Assembly (NCBI RefSeq): GCF_006716445.1
Contig: NZ_VFPA01000008.1
Location: 62,001-126,000, forward strand
Source of the DNA: Pseudonocardia kunmingensis
Lineage (GTDB): Bacteria > Actinomycetota > Actinomycetes > Mycobacteriales > Pseudonocardiaceae
Length of the DNA: 64,000 nucleotides
Direction: 5' to 3'
Below, one piece after another: positions 17,530 through 25,428 of this stretch. Made by a program: the position numbers and the translations under genes. Each line of letters begins with the position of its first letter. Within the stretch, counting starts at the first letter, position 1. The notes under the pieces were generated by a model, which was not told where the DNA came from, did not search any database, and saw only the letters and a list, made by a program, of their open reading frames with translations.

Positions 17530-18228
17530 ATGAGCAAGTCACCCGGAACAGGTTCGGTGGTCGACCGCATCGCCGACGAGCTGCGGCGGCGGATCCGTCG
17601 GGGCGAGCTCGTCGGTGGGCAGCGGCTGATCGAGGCCGAGTGGACCCAGGAGCTCGGGGTCAGCCGTGGCCCGGTGCGCGAAGCGCTCGGCCGGTTGGCG
17701 AGCGAGGGTCTCGTCGTCATCGAGGCGAAGCGCGGCGCGGTGGTGCGGCGGCTTCTGGCCAAGGACATCGACGACCTGTACGAGGCGCGGGCGGCCATCG
17801 AGGGGCAGGCCGCGGCGGCGGCGGCGCGGCGCATCGACGAAGGGGGCCATCGGGCCGCACTCGAAGAGCTCATGGCCGAGCACGACGATTTCGTGGGCGG
17901 TGGCGAGTTCGGGCCCTACCTGGGTGTGAGCGTCCGCTTCCACGAGCTGGTACTGGAGATCGCGGACAACGAGATCCTCTCGCGGCTCGGCGGTCAGCTC
18001 CACGTGCTGGCCTACCACCTCCAAGCGACCCGGGTGTCCCGGGCGACGGGGCCGGTGCCGCACCTGTCGGTGTCGGGTTCCGCGGAGTGTCACCGCGAGA
18101 TCGGCTCGGCGATCCTGCGTGGCGACGCCTATGCGGCGGAGCGCCTCATGCGTGAGCATCAGATGGCGACGCGGGACGGCATTCTCGCGGTCGACCGCGA
18201 CAGCGCCGCGGAGCTCGGCAGGCGCTGA
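17530..18228 (+). CDS. GntR-family regulator, FadR/FCD subfamily
   Basis: A 232-residue regulator: N-terminal winged helix (VVDRIADELRRRIRRGELVG, LGVSRGPVREALGRLASEGL) and a C-terminal FCD ligand domain in which the metal-binding positions can be seen (DLYEARAAIEG, FHELVLEIADN, ECHREIGSAI). It lies between the two promoters that carry matching operators and is therefore their likely repressor, released by a pathway carboxylate. ATG 17530 has only a weak ribosome site; an upstream TTG at 17494 is less likely. Confidence 0.9.
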   Translation: MSKSPGTGSVVDRIADELRRRIRRGELVGGQRLIEAEWTQELGVSRGPVREALGRLASEGLVVIEAKRGAVVRRLLAKDIDDLYEARAAIEGQAAAAAARRIDEGGHRAALEELMAEHDDFVGGGEFGPYLGVSVRFHELVLEIADNEILSRLGGQLHVLAYHLQATRVSRATGPVPHLSVSGSAECHREIGSAILRGDAYAAERLMREHQMATRDGILAVDRDSAAELGRR

Positions 18229-18242
18229 CGAGCCGTCCGTCG

Positions 18243-18278
18243 TTGACGGGATCAGTGCCGGGCATTATTGTCCTACAA
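18243..18278 (+). promoter_or_regulatory. Leaderless promoter with GntR-type operator (catabolic operon)
   Basis: -35 TTGACG (18243-18248), 17-bp spacer, -10 TATTGT (18266-18271), palindrome TTGTCCTACAA (18268-18278), one base, then ATG at 18280. The predicted start of transcription coincides with the start codon and no Shine-Dalgarno sequence precedes it. Mirror image of the flavin-reductase promoter. Confidence 0.78.
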
Positions 18279-18279
18279 C

Positions 18280-18861
18280 ATGGTAAGGCAATCAACGGCG
18301 CTCGCCCTGGACCCATCGCGTACGGCCATCGTGTTGGTCGATCTTCAGAACGGGGTCGTCGGGATGCCCGTCGCCCCGCTGTCCGGCGACCAGGTCGTCG
18401 CCGCAGCAGCCACGCTGGCACGGCACTTCCGTGGCCTCGGGGCGCCGGTCGTCACGGTCACCGTCGCGTACCCCGCCGGCGAGGCGCCGCCGGTCGATGC
18501 GCCGCTCCCGCCGATGCCGGCGACCATGCCGCCGGGTTGGGACGAGGTCGTCCGCGGGCTCGCCGAGCCCCAGACCGACATCCGGGTCACCAAGTCCGGA
18601 TGGGGGGCATTCGCAGGCACCGGGCTCGCCGAGACCCTGCGTGAGCGCGGTGTCGACACCGTGGTCGTTGCCGGGATCGCGACGAACTTCGGGGTCGAGC
18701 AGACCGTGCGCGAGGCCGTCGCCCACGGTTTCGCCGTCCTGGTGGCGTCCGACGCGACGTCGAGCGTGTCTGCCGAACACCACGAGTTCGCCCTCACCCG
18801 GGTCCTACCGATGATCAGCCGTATCCGCACCGTCGACGAACTCGTCAAGGCGTCCGCGTGA
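18280..18861 (+). CDS. Isochorismatase-fold hydrolase lacking the catalytic cysteine
   Basis: A 193-residue isochorismatase-superfamily protein. The catalytic Asp is D21 (IVLVDLQNG) and the Lys is K105 (RVTKSGWGAF), but the nucleophile position in GIATNFGVEQT is Gly138, where amidohydrolases such as RutB or maleamate amidase have Cys. EntB/PhzD-type isochorismatases also lack it and hydrolyse without a covalent intermediate. First gene of the operon, with a predicted leaderless start; it overlaps the next gene by GTGA. It could be a half-amide or enol-ether hydrolase, or a non-catalytic partner; the missing Cys argues against ordinary amide hydrolysis. Confidence 0.85.
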   Translation: MVRQSTALALDPSRTAIVLVDLQNGVVGMPVAPLSGDQVVAAAATLARHFRGLGAPVVTVTVAYPAGEAPPVDAPLPPMPATMPPGWDEVVRGLAEPQTDIRVTKSGWGAFAGTGLAETLRERGVDTVVVAGIATNFGVEQTVREAVAHGFAVLVASDATSSVSAEHHEFALTRVLPMISRIRTVDELVKASA

Positions 18862-20105
18862 CGGCGATGACCATGACCGAGAAGATCCTGGCCGGCCACG
18901 CCGGACGGGACTCGGTCCGTCCGGGCGACATCGTGGTGACGTCAGTCGACACCGTCGTGCCGCTCGACATGAACTTCTACGACTCGATGTGGGCCGAGCC
19001 GACGAAGGTCTTCGACCCGGACCGGATCGTCGTGATCTTCGATCACGTGGTGCCGGCTCCGAGCCGGCAGGTGGGTGAGGCGCTGGAGCGGGGCCGGGCC
19101 TTCGCCGCGAAGCACGGGATCACCCGCGTGCACGACGTCGGGCCGACGCAGGGGATCTGTCACCAGCTCATCGCCGACGTGCCGTACGCGATGCCGGGCG
19201 AGCTCCTGGTGTGCGTGGACAGTCACACCTGCAGCGGAGGGGCGCTCAACTGCGCGGCACGGGGGATCGGCGCCCCGGAGCTGATCTACACGATGGCGAA
19301 GGGCTACACCTGGTTCCAGGTCGGGGAGACGGTCCGTTACGAGCTGACCGGTGCGCTCGCTCCGCACGTGACGGCGAAGGACCTGTTCCTGCACCTCGCC
19401 GACCGCTACGGCGCACACGTCGGGCAGAACATGGAGTTCGGCGGCCCGTCGCTGGCGGACCTGACCCTGGATCAGCGTCGCACGCTGACCACGATGTGCG
19501 CCGAGGTGAGCGCGGAGTTCGCGATCGCCGAGCCGGACGAGGTGCTGCGAGAGCACCTCGAGGCACGCGGCCGCACCATGGACGGCGCCGTCCGACCGGA
19601 TGCGGACGCGACGTACGCCGCCGTCCGCACCCTCGACCTGGCAGGCGTGGAACCCACGGTCGGGCTTCCCGGATCGGTCGTGCACAACACCGCAGGCGTC
19701 AGCAGCGTCCGCGGTACGCGGGTCAACCGCGCCTTCATCGGTTCGTGTGCCAACGGCACGATCGCCGACCTGCGCGAGGCGGCCGCGGTGCTCTCGGGCC
19801 GGAAGGTCTCGCCCGACGTGACGTTGTTCGTCACGCCCGGGTCGCAGGCCATCTACCGGCAGGCCGTGCACGAGGGCCTCGTCGCCACGCTCACCGACGC
19901 CGGGGCCGTCGTCACGGTGTCGTCGTGCGGCATGTGCGCGGGGTTCCAGAACTCGCTGGGGCCGACGGACGTGTGCATCGCCTCGAGCACCCGCAACTTC
20001 GCGGGGCGCATGGGCCATCCGGACGCGCAGATCTACCTGGCGTCCTCCGGCACGGTCGCCGCCTCCGCGGTGGTCGGTGCGATCGCCGACATCCGTGACT
20101 TCTAG
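18858..20105 (+). CDS. Aconitase-family hydratase, large subunit (LeuC/DmdA-like)
   Basis: A 415-residue aconitase-superfamily subunit. The three [4Fe-4S] ligands are present: C297 in IGSCANGTIADL and C357/C360 in SSCGMCAGF; SHTCSGGALNC and DHVVPAP are other family stretches. The length and the separate small subunit match bacterial isopropylmalate isomerase-like enzymes, including 2,3-dimethylmaleate hydratase and maleate hydratase. Leucine biosynthesis is unlikely because neighbours are an isocitrate-lyase-type enzyme and a flavin oxygenase. GTG 18858 overlaps the previous stop; ATG 18867 or 18873 are alternatives. Confidence 0.9.
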   Translation: MTAMTMTEKILAGHAGRDSVRPGDIVVTSVDTVVPLDMNFYDSMWAEPTKVFDPDRIVVIFDHVVPAPSRQVGEALERGRAFAAKHGITRVHDVGPTQGICHQLIADVPYAMPGELLVCVDSHTCSGGALNCAARGIGAPELIYTMAKGYTWFQVGETVRYELTGALAPHVTAKDLFLHLADRYGAHVGQNMEFGGPSLADLTLDQRRTLTTMCAEVSAEFAIAEPDEVLREHLEARGRTMDGAVRPDADATYAAVRTLDLAGVEPTVGLPGSVVHNTAGVSSVRGTRVNRAFIGSCANGTIADLREAAAVLSGRKVSPDVTLFVTPGSQAIYRQAVHEGLVATLTDAGAVVTVSSCGMCAGFQNSLGPTDVCIASSTRNFAGRMGHPDAQIYLASSGTVAASAVVGAIADIRDF

Positions 20106-20138
20106 AGCGACTTCCAGAGCGAGTTCCAGGAGGGACAC

Positions 20139-20648
20139 ATGGACGTCTCGGGACGGGTCTGGTGCTTCGGTGACGACATCAACACCGACCTCATCCAGCC
20201 GATGCACACCGTGTTCAAGCCGCTGACCGAGCAGCACCGCTACGTCTTCGAGGCGAACCGCCCCGGGTGGGTCGACCTCGTCGAGCCGGGCGACGTGATC
20301 GTCGCGGGCCGCAACTTCGGCACCGGCTCGAGCCGACCCGCAGCCAAGCTCCTGGTCGACCTGGGGATCGGCGCGCTCGTCGCCGACTCGATCAATTGGC
20401 TGTTCTTCCGCAACTGCGTGAACTTCGCGCTGCCGGCGCTGGGCTGCCCCGGAGTGCGGGCGATGTTCGCCGAGGGACAGCACGCCCGACTGGACCTGGC
20501 TGCCGGGCTGGTCGAGAACACCGACACCGGGCAGACGCGGCACGGGACGCCGTGGACCCCGGAGCTGCTGGACATCGTGGCGGCGGGAGGGCTGCTGAAG
20601 CAGCTCGAACGGGACGGGCTGCTCGTCGCCGGGAGCTCCGATGGGTGA
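20139..20648 (+). CDS. Aconitase-family hydratase, small subunit (LeuD/DmdB-like)
   Basis: A 169-residue swivelling domain: FGDDINTDLIQP near the N-terminus and NFGTGSSRPAAKLLVDLG, the loop that recognises the substrate's gamma-carboxylate side in LeuD-like proteins. Strong ribosome site CCAGGAGGGACAC before ATG. It pairs with the large subunit 33 bp upstream to form a hydratase for an alkylmaleate or similar dicarboxylate. Confidence 0.9.
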   Translation: MDVSGRVWCFGDDINTDLIQPMHTVFKPLTEQHRYVFEANRPGWVDLVEPGDVIVAGRNFGTGSSRPAAKLLVDLGIGALVADSINWLFFRNCVNFALPALGCPGVRAMFAEGQHARLDLAAGLVENTDTGQTRHGTPWTPELLDIVAAGGLLKQLERDGLLVAGSSDG

Positions 20649-21513
20649 GCCGGTCACTGACCTCCGCGCGCTCGTCGAGCGGGGCCCGGTCCTCGTGCCG
20701 GCCTGCTACGACGGCATCTCGGCCGCGGTGCTGGAGCAGGCGGGCTTCGCGGCGCTGGGTGTCTCCGGTGCCGGGCTGGCCATGAGCCGGCTCGGCGTCC
20801 CCGATCTCGGGCTGCTGACGCTGACCGAACTGGTCGACGCCGTCCGCCCGATCGTCCGGCGGGCCGCCGTGCCGGTCCTGGTCGACGCGGACACCGGGTT
20901 CGGCGGGCCGCTCAACGTGCTGCGCACCGTCGAGGAGCTCGTCGGGGCCGGAGTCGCGGCCATCCAGCTCGAGGATCAGGTCGCATCCAAGCGGTGCGGC
21001 CACCTCACCGGCAAGGCCGTCGTGGGGGCCGACGAGTTCGTCGAGCGCATCGCCGCCGCGGTCCTCGGCCGCGGTGATGCCGACACGATGATCGTCGCTC
21101 GGACCGACGCGCTGGCCGTGCACGGGATCGACGAGGCCCTCGCCCGGGGACGGCAGGCCGTTGCGGCGGGCGCGGACCTCGTGTTCGTCGAGGCACCGAC
21201 GTCACTCGAGGAGGTCGAGCGGATCGGGGCGGAGTTCCGTGGCCGCGCCCTCTACAACCTCGCCACGGGCGGCCGCAGCCCCGCCCTTCCGGTGGATCGC
21301 CTCGGCGAGCTGGGCTACGGGCTCGTGGTCTGTCCGACCGTCGCCCTCTATCCCACGGTGCACGCGCTGCGCAGCGCCGCGGCCGCACTACACCGGACGG
21401 GCACCGACGCCCACCTGCACGAGCTCGACCTGTCCCCGGCCGAGCTGTTCGACGTGGTCGGGCAGACCGGCTGGCTGGACCTCGACGAGCGGATCGCCCG
21501 CGCATCCCACTGA
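20641..21513 (+). CDS. Isocitrate lyase/PEP-mutase-family lyase (2-methylisocitrate or dimethylmalate lyase-like)
   Basis: A 290-residue member of the ICL/PEPM family. The metal/substrate motif VLVDADTGFGG and EDQVASKRCGH are intact; C119 in the KRCGH loop is the catalytic acid/base found in true lyases and absent from mutases. Such enzymes split 2-methylisocitrate, 2,3-dimethylmalate or oxaloacetate-like substrates to pyruvate plus a second acid. Placed directly after an aconitase-type hydratase (8-bp overlap), the arrangement resembles the dimethylmaleate hydratase and dimethylmalate lyase pair of anaerobic nicotinate breakdown. Confidence 0.9.
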   Translation: MGEPVTDLRALVERGPVLVPACYDGISAAVLEQAGFAALGVSGAGLAMSRLGVPDLGLLTLTELVDAVRPIVRRAAVPVLVDADTGFGGPLNVLRTVEELVGAGVAAIQLEDQVASKRCGHLTGKAVVGADEFVERIAAAVLGRGDADTMIVARTDALAVHGIDEALARGRQAVAAGADLVFVEAPTSLEEVERIGAEFRGRALYNLATGGRSPALPVDRLGELGYGLVVCPTVALYPTVHALRSAAAALHRTGTDAHLHELDLSPAELFDVVGQTGWLDLDERIARASH

Positions 21514-21543
21514 CACAGCCCACCGACACCCACAGGAGATCCG

Positions 21544-22686
21544 ATGACGTACCTCCCGACCGTGCCGCGAACGACCGCGGGTCCGTTGTTCGCCGACACC
21601 GGTCTCAAACTCGGGGTCTTCGGCCTGAACGTCACCTCGGCCGGAGCCGTCACCGCGTCGCCCGAACGGCACGAGATCGACTGGGACCAGAACGTCCGGC
21701 TGGTCCAGCTGGCCGAGGAAGCCGGTTTCGAGGCTGCTATCCCCTTTTCCCGTTGGCGCGGGTTCGAGGGACGCACCGATCCGTGGGGGCGCAGCTTCGA
21801 CCCCTACACCTGGGCCGCCGCCCTGGCCGCGCTGACCAGCCGCATCACCCTGTTCGCCACCTCGCACTGCCTGACCGTGTCCCCGGTGATGGCCGCGAAG
21901 CAGATCGCCACGATCGACGCCATCTCCGGCGGCCGGGTCGGCCTCAACGTCGTCGCCGGCTGGTTCGCCAAGGAGCTGCGGATGTTCGGGGTCGAGGCGC
22001 TCGACCACGAGGCCCGGTACGGATACTCCGAGGAGTGGCTCCAGGTCGTCCTGCGCCTGTGGGAGGGCGGCGAGGACTTCGATTTCCACGGGCAGTGGCT
22101 GACCGTCGAGAACGGCGTCAGCCGGCCCGGGCCCGTTCAGCGGCCGCATCCACCGATCATGAACGCCGCCTTCTCCGCACGCGGGCACCAGCTCGCCGCC
22201 CGGTACGCCGACCTGTCGTTCGTCTCGGCGCTCGACGCGGCCTCCGCCGGGAGAAAGGTCCGGGAGATCCGCGAGGTGGCCGCCGGGTTCGGCCGCGAAC
22301 AGTCGGTCTGGATCGCCGCGAGCGTCGTGTGTGCCGAGACCGACCGCGAGGCCCGGGCTCTCGTCGAACGCTGGTCGGAGACCGACCTCGACGACGTCGC
22401 GGTGCGCAACGCGATCGAGTGGACCATGGGCGGGGCGCGGATGCCGCAGGAGCAGCACCGGCAGCTCACCAAGGCCGTCGCGTCGACCATGGCCGGCTAC
22501 CCGCTGGTCGGCACCCCGGCGAGAATCGCCGAACAGCTGGCCGAGCTGCACGCGGCCGGGATCGACGGGGTGGCACTGACCTGGATGAACTACGAGGCCG
22601 GGATCCCCCGGTTCATCGACGAGGTCCTGCCGATCCTGGAACGCGAGGGTGTCCGCCGGCCGGTAGCGGCGGCGAGCGCGCGATGA
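21544..22686 (+). CDS. RutA-like flavin-dependent oxygenase (luciferase-like)
   Basis: A 380-residue luciferase-like monooxygenase. Sequence order and wording follow pyrimidine oxygenase RutA closely: RGFEGRTDPWGRSFDPYTW, AALTSRITLFATSHCL, AAKQIATIDAISGGRVGLNV, then VAGWFAKELRMFG. RutA-type enzymes use a flavin peroxide to cleave an amide C-N bond in a ring. Reduced flavin would come from the divergent flavin reductase. A good ribosome site (CAGGAGATCCG) precedes ATG. It overlaps the SDR gene by ATGA. The substrate is unknown; the hydratase and lyase around it suggest a cyclic imide or lactam rather than uracil. Confidence 0.88.
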   Translation: MTYLPTVPRTTAGPLFADTGLKLGVFGLNVTSAGAVTASPERHEIDWDQNVRLVQLAEEAGFEAAIPFSRWRGFEGRTDPWGRSFDPYTWAAALAALTSRITLFATSHCLTVSPVMAAKQIATIDAISGGRVGLNVVAGWFAKELRMFGVEALDHEARYGYSEEWLQVVLRLWEGGEDFDFHGQWLTVENGVSRPGPVQRPHPPIMNAAFSARGHQLAARYADLSFVSALDAASAGRKVREIREVAAGFGREQSVWIAASVVCAETDREARALVERWSETDLDDVAVRNAIEWTMGGARMPQEQHRQLTKAVASTMAGYPLVGTPARIAEQLAELHAAGIDGVALTWMNYEAGIPRFIDEVLPILEREGVRRPVAAASAR

Positions 22687-23429
22687 CCGGACGCTTCCTG
22701 GGCAAGGCCGCGGTGGTCACCGGGGCGTCCGGCGATCTCGGGCGGCTGCTCTGCGAGGCCCTTCTCGACGAGGGCTCCTCGGTCGTCGGGATCGACGTCG
22801 ACGCCGCGCGGGGCGAGCAGATGCAGGCACAGGCCCGCGAAGCGGGTCGCGATCTCACCTTCCGGCAGGTCGACATCGCGGATGCCGATGCCGTTGCGGC
22901 CTTCGGGCGGGGCAGCAGCCCGGTCGACATCCTGGTGAACGCGGCGGGCGTGATCTCCTACGCCCGTATCGGGGAGACCAGCGCCGAGGAGTGGGACCGG
23001 GTCCTGGGAATCAACGTGCGCGGGGCGTTCCTCGTCACGAAAGCCCTCGAGCCGGTCCTCCGCGAGGGCGGCTCGGTGATCAACATCGCGTCCGCGGCAG
23101 CGCTGAGGGCCGGGGCCGGCTGGTCGGCCTACAGCGTGTCCAAGGCAGGCCTGGTCGCGTTCACCAAGGTCGCCGCCGCCGAGCTCGCTCCCCGGGCGCG
23201 TGTCAACGTGGTGTGCCCGGGCGCCCTGGACACCCGGATGCCGCACCGGCTGCTCGACGGGCACCCGGCCAAGGACGCGGTCCTGGAGCAGATGGCCCAG
23301 GCCTCGATGCTGGGCCGGCTCGGTGAGGCGCAGGAGGTCGTGCCGCTCTGCCTGTTCCTGGCCAGTGCCGAGGCCGGTCTCGTCACCGGTGCGACGATCG
23401 CCGTCGACGGCGGCATGACGGCCTGGTGA
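22683..23429 (+). CDS. SDR-family oxidoreductase
   Basis: A 248-residue classical short-chain dehydrogenase: VVTGASGDLGRLL for cofactor binding with an acidic residue after strand 2 (GIDVDAA) that favours NAD, NAAGV, catalytic Ser in NIASAAA, YSVSKAG, and the C-terminal VDGGMTAW. It lies between the oxygenase and the transporter with 4-bp overlaps on both sides, so it belongs to the same pathway, probably oxidising or reducing an alcohol side chain. Confidence 0.9.
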   Translation: MTGRFLGKAAVVTGASGDLGRLLCEALLDEGSSVVGIDVDAARGEQMQAQAREAGRDLTFRQVDIADADAVAAFGRGSSPVDILVNAAGVISYARIGETSAEEWDRVLGINVRGAFLVTKALEPVLREGGSVINIASAAALRAGAGWSAYSVSKAGLVAFTKVAAAELAPRARVNVVCPGALDTRMPHRLLDGHPAKDAVLEQMAQASMLGRLGEAQEVVPLCLFLASAEAGLVTGATIAVDGGMTAW

Positions 23430-24724
23430 CCATGGCCGTCACCGCCCTCACCTCGATCACGGTTCTCGCGCTCGTCATCGTCCTCGCGACGGTCAGCCCG
23501 GTGAACCTGGGAGCCCTCGCCTTCGTCGCCGCCTTCGTCGTCGGCGGGATCATGGGTGGGGAACCCACGCGGGACGTGCTCGGTGACTTTCCCGCGGACA
23601 TGTTCGTCATGCTGGTCGGGATCACCTACCTGTTCGGGATCGCCCGCAGCAACGGGACCGTGGACCGGGTGATCGAGCGGACCTTCCGCGCGGTGCGCGG
23701 ACGGGCTGCTGCTCTCCCGTGGGTCTTCTTCGGGCTGTCCACCGTGCTCTGCGGCATCGGGGGGAACCCCGGCGCCGTCGCCGTGATCCTCCTGCCTGTC
23801 GGAATGGCGATCGCGTCGGCGCACGGTGTGCGGCCGCTGGTCGTGGCGATCACCATCGGTATGGGGGCGACGGCGGGCACGTTCTCCCCGTTGGGTGTTC
23901 TCGGTATCACCATCCGAGGTATCCAGACCGGTAACGGGCTGGCCTTCGACCCGATCCTCCTGTTCGTCGCGACCCTGGTCGCGGGGGTCGTGGCGGCCGG
24001 TGCGGCGACGGTGCTCATCGGGTCGGCCCGACCGGTGGCCGTTTCTCCCGATCCGGTCCCGGTCCAAGTCCGGCCCGGCGGGGGAGCGGGAACCGGACCG
24101 GCCTCGGACCCGAGACCGTGCGCCGGTCTCGGCATCGAGCGCAGCGTCACCCTCGCCGCCTTCGTCGTGCTGGTGGTCGGCGCGCTGCTGTTCGCCGTCG
24201 ACATCGGCTTCCTCGCGCTGAGCCTCGCGGTCCTGCTCACGCTCGCCTACCCGGCCGCGGGGCGAGCGGCCGTCCGGGACGTGAGCTGGGGAGTCGTGCT
24301 GTTGCTGACCGGCATCGTCACCTATGTCGGCGTCCTCGAGCGCAACGGCACGATCGCCTGGGCGGGCGAAGCCGTGGCGTCGATCGAACCCGCACTGCTC
24401 GCGGCCCTGCTCGTCTGCCTGATCGGAGCGATCGTCTCGGCCTTCGCGTCGACGATGGGGATGCTGGTGGCGCTGGTGCCGATGACGGCTCCGCTGGTGC
24501 TGACCGGAGAGGTCAGCGCGGTCGGGCTGGTGATCGCACTCGGGATCTCCTCATCCCTGGTGGATGTCTCCCCGTTCTCCACATGCGGCGCACTCGCGAT
24601 GGCGAACGCCGCGGAACCCGAACGCCGCAGTGTCTACCGGGGCCTTCTCGCGTTCGCCGCGTCGGTCGCCGTCATCGGCCCGCTCGGGAGCTGGGCGGTA
24701 CTCGTGGCGACCGGATGGTTCTGA
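23426..24724 (+). CDS. MatC-type dicarboxylate carrier
   Basis: A 432-residue membrane protein with about 11-12 hydrophobic helices and a soluble loop near residues 195-235. The N-terminal half matches the MatC dicarboxylate carrier domain (DMFVMLVGITYLFGIARSNG, then GIGGNPGAVAVILLP). Last gene of the operon, overlapping the SDR by GTGA (ATG 23432 is an alternative start). It likely brings in the dicarboxylate or related acid consumed by the hydratase and lyase. Confidence 0.87.
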   Translation: MTMAVTALTSITVLALVIVLATVSPVNLGALAFVAAFVVGGIMGGEPTRDVLGDFPADMFVMLVGITYLFGIARSNGTVDRVIERTFRAVRGRAAALPWVFFGLSTVLCGIGGNPGAVAVILLPVGMAIASAHGVRPLVVAITIGMGATAGTFSPLGVLGITIRGIQTGNGLAFDPILLFVATLVAGVVAAGAATVLIGSARPVAVSPDPVPVQVRPGGGAGTGPASDPRPCAGLGIERSVTLAAFVVLVVGALLFAVDIGFLALSLAVLLTLAYPAAGRAAVRDVSWGVVLLLTGIVTYVGVLERNGTIAWAGEAVASIEPALLAALLVCLIGAIVSAFASTMGMLVALVPMTAPLVLTGEVSAVGLVIALGISSSLVDVSPFSTCGALAMANAAEPERRSVYRGLLAFAASVAVIGPLGSWAVLVATGWF

Positions 24725-24727
24725 ATC

Positions 24728-24860
24728 GAGGACCTGACCGACCGGCAGTGGCGGATCTCGGCGCCGCCGCTGCCGATCGGGAACGCCCTGGCCGACCTGC
24801 TCGCGTCGGCGGGCACGCCGCCTCGATCGCGCGGTTGGTGGAACCGGCGGACGGAGGGAG
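24728..24860 (+). pseudogene. Possible relic of an IS5-type transposase N-terminus
   Basis: EDLTDRQWRISAPPLP just after the transporter resembles the LTDxQWxxxxPLLP opening of IS5-family transposases; the frame loses similarity within about 20 residues. Weak, but it lies at the end of a horizontally plausible operon. Confidence 0.3.
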
Positions 24861-24917
24861 CGTGTTCGGGGGTCTGCCGCCCGCCGCCCCAGGCCGACGC
24901 GTGCCGTCGGGCGGGGG

Positions 24918-25349
24918 CTACCGGGCCGGGAGCGTCGTGGAGCACGGCCAGTGCGGGGTCGCCAGTCGGGCGAGGATCATCTCGGCGGAGGAGTCCGTCG
25001 GGAGCAGCTGATCCAGGCCGCTGAGGCGCAGTGGGCGGCGGACCGCGTGGTGGGGCGCGGCCAGGTGCACCTGTGTTCCGGTTGCGGTGGCCTGCTCGTG
25101 CAGTGCTCGCAGCGTGTCGAGCCCGCGGATGCCGAGGAAGCGCACGTCGGTGAGGTCGATCACGAGGTGGGGTGCCCGGAGTAGTTGCTGACCGGCCCGC
25201 GCGGCCAGCGCTCGGGCCGTCGTGACGTCCAGGTCTCCGTTGACCCGCATCAGCACCACCTCGGGTGTGGGGGAGTGCAGCCGCACCTCCAATTGATCGG
25301 GTTCCGGGGCGGCGACCGGCTGCGGCGCTGTTGTCAGCATGGTGTTCAC
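24918..25349 (-). CDS. STAS-domain protein (anti-sigma antagonist-like), phospho-site lost
   Basis: About 143 residues with the STAS fold: VVLMRVNGDLDVTTARAL, VIDLTDVRFLGIRGLDTLRAL, AAPHHAVRRPLRLSGLDQL. In working SpoIIAA/RsbV proteins the loop is DSSGL with a phosphorylated serine; here the corresponding FLGIRGL has no Ser or Thr. It may therefore be constitutively active or sense something else. Starts at GTG 25349 or ATG 25340; neither has a strong ribosome site. Stress-response context: a second STAS-like gene lies just upstream. Confidence 0.8.
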   Translation of the reverse strand: MNTMLTTAPQPVAAPEPDQLEVRLHSPTPEVVLMRVNGDLDVTTARALAARAGQQLLRAPHLVIDLTDVRFLGIRGLDTLRALHEQATATGTQVHLAAPHHAVRRPLRLSGLDQLLPTDSSAEMILARLATPHWPCSTTLPAR

Positions 25350-25428
25350 CGGCGCCGGCGGTGATGCGTGGCTGCGACGTCGACGAGGTTCGACGGGGTG
25401 CTGCTGTGGTCATCCGTGGTCGTGCTGC

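Noticed and set aside
18858..20648. Leucine biosynthesis leuCD
   Set aside because: The subunits resemble LeuC/LeuD, but the neighbours are a lyase, a RutA-like oxygenase and a dicarboxylate carrier under a catabolic-type regulator.
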